Shown in pieces: positions 1 to 6,396 of a DNA stretch of 19,079 nucleotides. This DNA is from Bacillota bacterium (GTDB taxonomy: Bacteria; Bacillota; Clostridia; DSM-8532): positions 1-19,079 of the forward strand of contig JAEYPI010000124.1 in NCBI GenBank assembly GCA_023410885.1, read 5' to 3'. A program made the translations under genes and the position numbers. Every line of letters starts with the position of its first letter. Position 1 is the stretch's first letter. The notes beneath the pieces were generated by a model. It was not told where the DNA came from, did not search any database, and saw nothing but the letters and a program-made list of their open reading frames with translations.

Positions 1-52
1 AGTAGAGCAAGAACCCGTCTTATTCATCATCCCGTGATGAGCATCTTGAAAA

Positions 53-124
53 TCTTTATTCATTTAAGAAATTGCATTCTTCGGCTCCGATGACTATAAT
101 AATACTAACTTGTCTTTATTCATT
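53..124 (+). repeat. Pair of 12-bp direct repeats flanking the aro promoter
   Basis: TCTTTATTCATT occurs at 53-64 and again at 113-124, exactly 60 bases apart. One copy lies just upstream of the -35 box and the other just after the predicted transcription start. A shortened version, TCTTATTCATC, is at 18-28. The placement on both sides of the promoter suggests a regulator binding site, but this is inference; AT-rich repeats can arise by chance. Confidence 0.35.
72..100 (+). promoter_or_regulatory. Candidate sigma-A promoter of the aro operon
   Basis: TTGCAT (72-77) and a perfect TATAAT (95-100) are separated by 17 bases, the optimal spacing for a housekeeping sigma-A promoter. Transcription would begin near 107, giving a leader of about 75 bases before aroF. 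No T-box or other attenuator signature is visible in this leader. A second TATAAT at 148-153 lacks a good -35 box. Confidence 0.6.
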
Positions 125-180
125 AAATAGAAAGGCGAGTTATCGTATATAATTTGTAGCATGGTAGGAGATGAATTTTA

Positions 181-1200
181 ATGATTCTGGTATTGAAGCC
201 TGGTGTTGACCAGGTACAAAAGGATGAGCTTATCAGGCACATTGAATCAATGGGCCTTAAAGCGCATGTCTCGGTGGGAGAAGGAACAACCATCGTTGGT
301 CTTGTAGGTGATACCTCCAGGATAAATAGCTTTACCTTCTCATCCCATGATATTGTCAACAATGTCCTTCGTGTCAGTGAGCCCTTTAAAAAAGCCAATC
401 GCATGTTTCACCCTGTCGATACGGTCATCGACGTTTGTGGAAGAAAAATAGGGAAGGGCTATTTTGTCATTATTTCAGGCCCCTGTTCAGTAGAAAGTGA
501 AGAACAAATTGTTGGCATTGCACGGGAACTTAAAAAAGCAGGCGCCTCATTTTTAAGAGGTGGGGCCTATAAGCCTCGTACCTCGCCCTATAGCTTTCAG
601 GGCTTAGGCTTGGAAGGCTTGGATTATCTAAAGAGTGCAAGACAGGAGACGGGTTTACCTATTGTTTCAGAAATCATGTCCACCGATGTCCTGGATCGAT
701 TTGTTGAGGATGTTGATATCATCCAGGTAGGGGCACGTAATATGCAGAACTTTGTAATGCTGAGGGAATTGGGCAGAACTAATAAGCCTATTTTATTGAA
801 ACGGGGTTTATCAGCCACTTTTGAAGAATGGTTAATGTCAGCCGAATATATATTAAGTGAAGGAAACGAAAAGGTTATCCTTTGCGAGCGAGGGATTCGA
901 ACTTTTGAGACCTATACCCGAAACACCCTGGACCTTAGTGCGGTTCCCGCAGTCAAAAAGCTCAGCCATCTTCCGGTTATTGTGGATCCAAGCCATGGCA
1001 CCGGAAAAGCGTGGATGGTTGGTCCCATGTCCAAGGCCGCCCTGGTTTCAGGAGCAGATGGTGTCGTCATAGAGGTTCATAATAATCCTAAATGTGCCTT
1101 AAGTGACGGTGAACAATCCATAACCCCTGATGAATATGCTGCCATTCTGCCAAAGCTCAAGCAATATGCGCAGATTGAAGAAAAGCGGCTGGAGGTTTAA
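181..1200 (+). CDS. aroF: 3-deoxy-7-phosphoheptulonate (DAHP) synthase, type I-beta with regulatory domain
   Basis: Catalyses the first committed step of aromatic biosynthesis, condensing phosphoenolpyruvate with erythrose 4-phosphate. The 339-residue protein has an N-terminal ferredoxin-like/ACT-like domain (about 1-75) followed by the TIM-barrel catalytic domain. Motifs seen include GPCSVES (100-106), KPRTSPYSFQG (131-141), GARNMQN (184-190), RNTLDLSAVP (247-256) and DPSHGTG (269-275). The four metal ligands known from the Thermotoga maritima enzyme (Cys102, His272, Glu298, Asp309) fall at the same positions here, so the enzyme should be active. In that family the N-terminal domain mediates feedback inhibition by tyrosine or phenylalanine; this is inferred for this copy. 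ATG at 181 follows AGGAG at 166-170. First gene of the aro operon; four bases separate it from aroB. Confidence 0.96.
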   Translation: MILVLKPGVDQVQKDELIRHIESMGLKAHVSVGEGTTIVGLVGDTSRINSFTFSSHDIVNNVLRVSEPFKKANRMFHPVDTVIDVCGRKIGKGYFVIISGPCSVESEEQIVGIARELKKAGASFLRGGAYKPRTSPYSFQGLGLEGLDYLKSARQETGLPIVSEIMSTDVLDRFVEDVDIIQVGARNMQNFVMLRELGRTNKPILLKRGLSATFEEWLMSAEYILSEGNEKVILCERGIRTFETYTRNTLDLSAVPAVKKLSHLPVIVDPSHGTGKAWMVGPMSKAALVSGADGVVIEVHNNPKCALSDGEQSITPDEYAAILPKLKQYAQIEEKRLEV

Positions 1201-1203
1201 TTC

Positions 1204-2346
1204 ATGGAAAAGGTCCAAATAAAAACCGGGAACAAAGCCTATGAGGTTTTAATTGAATCCGGGCTTTTTTCTGAATTGCCGCGAGTTTTTAAAGAGAAAT
1301 ATTCAGGTAAGAAATTGGCTCTTGTGTCTGACAGTAACGTTTTTCCTCTCTATGGGGAAAACTTATATAGTGCACTTATCAAAATCGGTTTTGAGGTTGT
1401 GCCCATTGTCTTTGAGGCTGGCGAAGCCCATAAAACAATGGAAACCTTAAACTGGATCTATACAAAGCTGGCTGAGGATGCATTTACTCGCAGCGATATG
1501 GTCATTGCGTTGGGCGGTGGTGTTACGGGGGATATGGCCGGACTTGCGGCGGCCACCTTTTTAAGAGGGATGGGCTTCATACAAATCCCTACCACTTTAT
1601 TAGCCATGGTCGATTCCAGCATTGGGGGCAAGGTCGCAGTGGATCTACCCCAAGGCAAAAATCTCGTAGGCGCTTTTTATCAGCCCGATGCTGTTTATGC
1701 AGACCCTCAATTGTTGGAGACCTTGAACGATGAGCAGTTTGCAGATGGTATGGCGGAATTGCTGAAGCATGGCTTTATTCGGGATGTTGACCTTTGTCAA
1801 AGTCTTGTTGAGATAATGCCTAAAAACGCTTCTGTTGGTCTCGAGGGTAAGGCTTCTAAGATGACCCGCAGGCAAATCCATGCTGGTGAGCTTGATAAAA
1901 TGATCATGAAAAGCTGTTGTATAAAACGAGATGTGGTTCAACAGGATGAGAATGACAATGGCATTCGTCAACTCCTCAACTTTGGTCATACCTTGGGCCA
2001 TGCCATTGAACGGGTTCAGCATTATACAGGTCTTTCCCATGGCCAAGCCGTATCGGTAGGGATGGTCGTCATGACCCAGTTGACGGAGAAAATGGGCCTT
2101 ACCCGTTTGGGGGAAACACAGAAGCTTAGAGAAGCGTTAGCCTTATATGACCTTCCAGTGGATATACCCAAGCTTGATATTCAGGCGTTGGTGTCTGCTA
2201 TCAGCATCGATAAAAAAGCGCGTTCGGGAAAAATTACCATTGCCTATATTGAACAATTGGGCGAGGGCAAGCTTAAGGAGCTTGAGCTTAAAGAGTTGGA
2301 GGATCGGATTTATGGCATCCTTATGCATTCAATCCACACCCCTTAA
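1204..2346 (+). CDS. aroB: 3-dehydroquinate synthase
   Basis: Converts DAHP to 3-dehydroquinate, an NAD- and metal-dependent cyclisation. The 380-residue protein shows the NAD-binding GGGVTGD motif (104-110), the IPTTLLAMVDSSIGGK segment (128-143), and probable metal ligands Glu185 in GMAELLKHG, His262 in FGHTLGHAIE and His279 in LSHGQAV. Lys143, Lys152 and Lys188 are present as expected for substrate binding. It is about 20 residues longer than a typical AroB; the extra length appears to sit near residues 205-230, a polar stretch after the metal-binding glutamate. ATG follows GGAGG (1191-1195), which lies inside the aroF 3' end, suggesting translational coupling. Its own 3' end overlaps aroA. 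Confidence 0.96.
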   Translation: MEKVQIKTGNKAYEVLIESGLFSELPRVFKEKYSGKKLALVSDSNVFPLYGENLYSALIKIGFEVVPIVFEAGEAHKTMETLNWIYTKLAEDAFTRSDMVIALGGGVTGDMAGLAAATFLRGMGFIQIPTTLLAMVDSSIGGKVAVDLPQGKNLVGAFYQPDAVYADPQLLETLNDEQFADGMAELLKHGFIRDVDLCQSLVEIMPKNASVGLEGKASKMTRRQIHAGELDKMIMKSCCIKRDVVQQDENDNGIRQLLNFGHTLGHAIERVQHYTGLSHGQAVSVGMVVMTQLTEKMGLTRLGETQKLREALALYDLPVDIPKLDIQALVSAISIDKKARSGKITIAYIEQLGEGKLKELELKELEDRIYGILMHSIHTP

Positions 2347-3610
2347 GGGAAGGATTTTGGCTCAACCCTCAAAAAGTATGGCACACAGGGCTTTGATATG
2401 CGCGGCACTAGCCAATGGGGAGAGCCATATTGACAATATTGTTTTGTCGGATGATATTACAGCGACTCTTGGTGCTATACGTCTGTTAGGTGCAGAAGCT
2501 TTAATTGAGAACAGTACGCATTTTAGCGGAAGAAAACGAATTACAATAAGGGCAAAAGGCCGAATTGACTTGAGGGGCAATCAGATTGATTGTTTAGAAT
2601 CAGGGTCTACGGCGCGTTTTATAATGCCCATCACACGGCTTTCATCAAAGCAGGTCACACTGACAGGACGAGGTCGGTTGGTGGAGCGCCCCTTTGATCT
2701 CTATAGGACGCTTTTTACCCAGAAGGGTGTGTCTTATTCTGATTGTGAAGGGAAAATGCCCATTACTCTATCTGGGAAATTGGTGCCGGGAGAGTATGTA
2801 CTTCCGGGAGATGTGAGCTCACAGTTTATATCGGGGTTACTTTTTACCCTGCCCCTTTTGGATGGACCTTCTGAAATCAGGGCTACAAATAAGCTGGAAT
2901 CCCTGCCTTACATAGAGATGACCCTCCATACTCTAAAGGAATTTGGTATCCACATCCATTATGATCTAGAGCAGCAGTGCTTTGATATTCCAGGAGGGCA
3001 GACTTATCATGCCCAATCCAATTACTGTGTAGAAGGGGATTGGTCCCAAGCCGCTTTCTTTTGTGTGATGGGTGCTCTTTCGGAAAGCCTCACCCTTGAA
3101 GGCTTAAGGAGTGATTCAATTCAAGGGGATAAAGTAATCCTCGGTATTCTTGAGGAAATGGGAGCTAAGCCTTTCATAGAGTCTGGGTGTATTACCTTAA
3201 GAAAATCAGTGCTCAAGGGTGTGGAGATCGATGCTTCCCAATGCCCGGATTTAGTGCCGGTTCTTTCAGTGGCGGCATCTCTTGCACAGGGTGTGACCCA
3301 TATTAAAAATGCGGCGCGATTGCGCATTAAGGAATCGGACCGGCTGGCAACAACCTGTCATGAACTAAGCGCTCTGGGGGCTCAAATTACTGAGCAACCC
3401 GATGGTTTGATCATTAAGGGTGTGCCCTACTTAAAGGGCGGAACGGCTGATGGATCGGGGGATCATCGCATTGTAATGGCTCTGGCTGTTGCTTCTACAG
3501 TTTGTGAAGGGCCTGTGAGGATAGTGGGAAGCGATGCAGTAAACAAGTCCTATCCGGAGTTTTGGCAGGACTTTATAGCGCTCGGTGGAAGGGTGGAGGA
3601 CAATGAGTAG
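2312..3610 (+). CDS. aroA: 3-phosphoshikimate 1-carboxyvinyltransferase (EPSP synthase)
   Basis: Transfers the enolpyruvyl group of PEP to shikimate 3-phosphate. The open frame continues upstream to 2147, but ATG 2312 is chosen because GGAGG (2298-2302) precedes it by 9 bases and it gives 432 residues, the normal family length, starting just before the conserved LKGRILAQPSKSMAHR segment. Residues matching the Escherichia coli enzyme include Lys21/Ser22, Asp313 (CPDLVPV), Glu341 and Arg344 (KESDR), Arg386 (GDHRIVM) and Lys412 (NKSYPEF). The PEP-site loop reads SGSTARF (97-103) where E. coli has AGTAMRP, so it is not of the E. coli loop type. The first 35 bases overlap aroB in another frame; the last bases overlap aroC. 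Confidence 0.95.
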   Translation: MASLCIQSTPLKGRILAQPSKSMAHRALICAALANGESHIDNIVLSDDITATLGAIRLLGAEALIENSTHFSGRKRITIRAKGRIDLRGNQIDCLESGSTARFIMPITRLSSKQVTLTGRGRLVERPFDLYRTLFTQKGVSYSDCEGKMPITLSGKLVPGEYVLPGDVSSQFISGLLFTLPLLDGPSEIRATNKLESLPYIEMTLHTLKEFGIHIHYDLEQQCFDIPGGQTYHAQSNYCVEGDWSQAAFFCVMGALSESLTLEGLRSDSIQGDKVILGILEEMGAKPFIESGCITLRKSVLKGVEIDASQCPDLVPVLSVAASLAQGVTHIKNAARLRIKESDRLATTCHELSALGAQITEQPDGLIIKGVPYLKGGTADGSGDHRIVMALAVASTVCEGPVRIVGSDAVNKSYPEFWQDFIALGGRVEDNE

Positions 3611-4718
3611 TATTTTTGGTGAAAATCTTAAAATATCCGTATTTGGTGAGTCCCATGGACCCGCTATAGGGGTGGTCATGGATGGCCTGCCCTCGGGCAT
3701 TGCTCTAGGTTTTGAAAAGATTTCCAGGGAAATGGGAAGGCGTAGACCCAATACCGGTGCCCATTCCACAAAGCGGCAGGAACCGGATGAAGTGGAGCTG
3801 TTAAGCGGTCTTTATCAGGGAAGAACAACGGGAACCCCGCTATGCGCCATGATTCGCAACAAGGACGCCCATTCAGCCGATTACAACGATATGGAAAGAT
3901 TATTGCGGCCCGGTCATGCGGATTTTACGGGCCATGTCCGGTATAGAGGCTTTAATGATATTCGGGGCGGTGGCCATTTTTCAGGTCGTTTGACCGCACC
4001 GTTGGTTTTTGCAGGAGCCGTAGCCCAACATATTTTAGATGAACAACAAATCAGCATTGGTGCGCATATTGACAAAATATATGATATGAGGGATTTGGGC
4101 TTTGACAAGGTCCAGATTTCCCATGAACAGCTGCTGTCTTTAAGAGAAATGGATATCCCGGTCAATGATAGAGCTTGTCGGGAGGTTTATCTCGAAATCA
4201 TTGAGGAGGCCAGAAAACGAGGGGACTCTGTGGGAGGCATTGTTGAGGCAGCCATTATCGGGCTTCCGGCAGGAATCGGATCTCCACTGTTTAACAATGT
4301 TGAAGCAAGGCTATCCTCGTTGCTGTTTTCTATACCTGCGGTCAAGGGCGTGGAATTCGGGGATGGCTTTGATATAGCATCGCTTTACGGAAGTGAGGCA
4401 AATGACAGCTTCTACACTGACGGGGATCGCATTCTCACTCGCACCAACCATAACGGAGGCTTAAATGGCGGAATTACCAATGGTATGCCCTTAACCCTTC
4501 GTGTGGCTATAAAACCTACAGCATCAATTTCCATTGAGCAGGAAACCGTGGATCTGAAAGCCCATGAAAATGCCACATTAAGCGTTCAAGGACGTCATGA
4601 TGCCTGTATTGTTCCCAGAGCCGTCCCGGTTATAGAAGCGGCCTGTGCACTTGTTCTCTGTGACCTTCTACTTGGTCAATACGGATTAGAAATTCTGAAT
4701 GAAGGAAGTACGATCTAA
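3603..4718 (+). CDS. aroC: Chorismate synthase
   Basis: Converts EPSP to chorismate in an FMN-dependent elimination, the last common step of the pathway. The 371-residue product shows FGESHG (14-19), the RPGHADFTGH segment (102-111), RGGGHFSGR (121-129), and HDACIVPRAVPVIEAA near the C-terminus, the three family signatures. The conserved histidines of the active site correspond to His18 and His105. The frame is open from a GTG at 3585, but ATG 3603 is preferred because the N-terminus then aligns with known chorismate synthases and GGAGG lies just upstream (3595-3599, unusually short spacing). The start overlaps the aroA stop by 8 bases and the stop shares one base with the next start, so coupling is likely. 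Confidence 0.95.
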   Translation: MSSIFGENLKISVFGESHGPAIGVVMDGLPSGIALGFEKISREMGRRRPNTGAHSTKRQEPDEVELLSGLYQGRTTGTPLCAMIRNKDAHSADYNDMERLLRPGHADFTGHVRYRGFNDIRGGGHFSGRLTAPLVFAGAVAQHILDEQQISIGAHIDKIYDMRDLGFDKVQISHEQLLSLREMDIPVNDRACREVYLEIIEEARKRGDSVGGIVEAAIIGLPAGIGSPLFNNVEARLSSLLFSIPAVKGVEFGDGFDIASLYGSEANDSFYTDGDRILTRTNHNGGLNGGITNGMPLTLRVAIKPTASISIEQETVDLKAHENATLSVQGRHDACIVPRAVPVIEAACALVLCDLLLGQYGLEILNEGSTI

Positions 4719-5803
4719 TGGATAAGAACCTGCTTGATATTCTGCGATCAGAAATTGATTCTGTGGACCGTGAGCTTTCAATACTTCTCCAAAAGCGTAT
4801 GGACCTTGTGAATCGTGTAGCAGAGTATAAACGTCGAACCCAAACAAAGGTTTTGGATGAAGCAAGAGAGCAAAAGGTACTGGAAAATGTCCTTTCCGTT
4901 GTTACAAATCCAGATTATAACGACAGCATTAAAGCTTCCTTTGAAAGCATTATGGCTCATTCACGAGATTATCAAAAAAAAAGGCTCTCGTGGGATCAAG
5001 ATTTATCAAATCGCTTTGTCTTAATAGGAGAAAAGCTTTCCCATAGCTTGTCACCGGTCATTCATGGACTTTTTTTTGAAAAAGCCAAGCTCAATGGCTC
5101 CTATGATCTTCTGGAGGCACCTCAACATGAGCTTTCTGGGCTCTTAACACGACTTAAGAAGGAAGGTTATTCAGGGGCTAATGTAACCATACCCTATAAA
5201 ACCGAGATAATGAGCTATTTGGATACCCTTTCTGATGAAGCCCTCCGGGTGGGTGCTGTTAATACCATAAAGCTGGGAGCTCAGTGCAGTGGCTATAACA
5301 CAGACTATCAGGGATTTGGCTGGGCGCTTGAATACTGCGGAATTGATGCGAAGGGTAAGGCCTGTGCGGTGCTGGGAACCGGTGGTTCTTCCAGGGCTGT
5401 TGTAGCCTGGCTCAAGGATCAAGGGGCCTCTCGTATTACGCTTGTCACCAGGGATATCATTGCGGCCTGCTCAAAGTATCCGGACCTTCAATGTATGAAT
5501 ATAAAAGCATTTAGGTCTCAAGGCTATGACCTTGTTGTTAATACCACACCTTTAGGCATGTCGCCCAAGGTTAATTTTTCACCCCTTTCAAAAGAACAGC
5601 TTCAAGGAGCAGGTTTTGTCATGGACCTTATTTATAACCCGGATGAAACCCTGTTGCTTCGCTACGCTCATGAATTGGGTATTCCGTATGCCAATGGTCT
5701 CTATATGCTTGTGGCTCAAGGTATCTGTGCCCAGGAAATATGGCAGGGCAAATCCTATAGTCAGGATATGGTTAATGGAATCTATGAGGAAATAAAAGCA
5801 TGA
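4718..5803 (+). CDS. aroE: Fused chorismate mutase (AroQ type) - shikimate dehydrogenase
   Basis: A two-domain protein of 361 residues. Residues 1 to about 88 form an AroQ-class chorismate mutase: Arg10, Arg27, Lys38, Asp47, Arg50, Glu51, Ser82 and Gln86 match the E. coli P-protein catalytic set (Arg11, Arg28, Lys39, Asp48, Arg51, Glu52, Ser84, Gln88) with a near-constant offset. Residues 98-361 form shikimate dehydrogenase: LSHSLSP (107-113, shikimate site), NVTIPYK with catalytic Lys161, NTDYQGF with Asp196, the NADP loop GTGGSSRA (220-227) and NTTPLGM (275-281). Both halves should therefore be active, reducing 3-dehydroshikimate and converting chorismate to prephenate, two non-consecutive reactions. 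A run of nine A's (4974-4982) sits at the domain junction. The start shares one base with the aroC stop; AAGGAAG (4702-4708) is the ribosome binding site. Confidence 0.94.
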   Translation: MDKNLLDILRSEIDSVDRELSILLQKRMDLVNRVAEYKRRTQTKVLDEAREQKVLENVLSVVTNPDYNDSIKASFESIMAHSRDYQKKRLSWDQDLSNRFVLIGEKLSHSLSPVIHGLFFEKAKLNGSYDLLEAPQHELSGLLTRLKKEGYSGANVTIPYKTEIMSYLDTLSDEALRVGAVNTIKLGAQCSGYNTDYQGFGWALEYCGIDAKGKACAVLGTGGSSRAVVAWLKDQGASRITLVTRDIIAACSKYPDLQCMNIKAFRSQGYDLVVNTTPLGMSPKVNFSPLSKEQLQGAGFVMDLIYNPDETLLLRYAHELGIPYANGLYMLVAQGICAQEIWQGKSYSQDMVNGIYEEIKA

Positions 5804-6297
5804 AATCAAATATTGTACTGATCGGGCTCATGGGCTGCGGAAAAACCACCATTGGGAAAAGTCTTTCCAATCTATTGGAAATGCCTTTTGTTGATGTGGA
5901 TGAAGAGATTGAAAAGCAATATGGTCCCATTAAAAAGATTTTTGAAAAGGGAGAGGACTATTTCAGGGACCTTGAAAGCTTTGAGGTTGAAAGTCTTTCC
6001 CATCTGGAAAATACGGTGATATCAACCGGAGGTGGTGTTGTACTCCGTCCTTCAAACATGGAAGTACTAAGGGGGACCGGGACGATCTTTTATCTTAACC
6101 GGCCACTGAAGGACATCCTTAAAACGGTGGACCCAAGTAACAGACCATTACTTAAAGATGGTAAAGAGGCTTTATACAAATTACATTCAGAACGCGAGCC
6201 TCTGTATCTCCATTACAGTGACCATGTTATTGAGGCCTCCAGTTTAAAGCAAGCTGTTTCAGCAATCGCATCTCTTATTATGGGTCGAGGCTTGTGA
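5800..6297 (+). CDS. aroK: Shikimate kinase
   Basis: Phosphorylates shikimate at the 3-hydroxyl using ATP. The 165-residue P-loop protein has the Walker A motif GLMGCGKTT (9-17), VDVDEEIE (31-38) with shikimate-binding Asp34, FRDLE with Arg56, the Gly-rich STGGGVV (75-81), NRPLL (114-118) in the lid and SEREPLY (130-136) with Arg132. ATG 5800 overlaps the preceding stop (ATGA) and TGAGGA (5785-5790) is the ribosome binding site. Oddly, the last codons (Gly-Arg-Gly-Leu-stop) are encoded by the head of a repeat element (GGGTCGAGGCTTGT, 6282-6295) that is also found near 11912 and 11952, so the C-terminus was probably shaped by insertion of that element. The core enzyme is intact. Confidence 0.95.
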   Translation: MKSNIVLIGLMGCGKTTIGKSLSNLLEMPFVDVDEEIEKQYGPIKKIFEKGEDYFRDLESFEVESLSHLENTVISTGGGVVLRPSNMEVLRGTGTIFYLNRPLKDILKTVDPSNRPLLKDGKEALYKLHSEREPLYLHYSDHVIEASSLKQAVSAIASLIMGRGL

Positions 6298-6329
6298 TAC
6301 GTTTTTATTAAAACGTATCTCTATCTAAG
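6282..6329 (+). repeat. Solitary GGGTCGAG-hairpin repeat element overlapping the aroK 3' end
   Basis: GGGTCGAG (6282-6289) and GCTTGT (6290-6295) are followed by a perfect 10-bp inverted repeat: GATACGTTTT (6296-6305), loop TATT, AAAACGTATC (6310-6319), then TCTATCTA. The first 14 bases are identical to the heads of the tandem repeats at 11912 and 11952, and the trailing TCT matches as well, while the stem is unrelated in sequence. There is no T-run after the hairpin, so it does not look like a classical Rho-independent terminator. The stem overlaps the aroK stop codon. Confidence 0.75.
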
Positions 6330-6333
6330 AAGG

Positions 6334-6342
6334 TGTTATAGT
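6334..6342 (+). promoter_or_regulatory. Possible extended -10 promoter for the carboxypeptidase gene
   Basis: TG, one base, then TATAGT (6337-6342) forms an extended -10 box without a clear -35. It lies just downstream of the repeat element and 54 bases before the TTG start of the carboxypeptidase gene. A TTGACA at 6362-6367 has no matching -10 box. Weak call. Confidence 0.3.
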
Positions 6343-6396
6343 ACAGGGTAACGTCATATATTTGACACAGGGTATTAATTTAACGGTGACAAGACT

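Noticed and set aside
11..28. ACCCGTCTTA near the window start as a degenerate reverse copy of the GGGTCGAG element
   Set aside because: Only a partial head match and no adjoining hairpin of the right layout.
1..180. Possible T-box or attenuator ahead of the aro operon
   Set aside because: No T-box core sequence and no T-tailed hairpin; only a small hairpin (TCATCA, CCCG, TGATGA near 25-40) upstream of the predicted promoter.
3585..3602. GTG at 3585 as the aroC start
   Set aside because: No ribosome binding site upstream, and the six extra residues are not expected in chorismate synthases.
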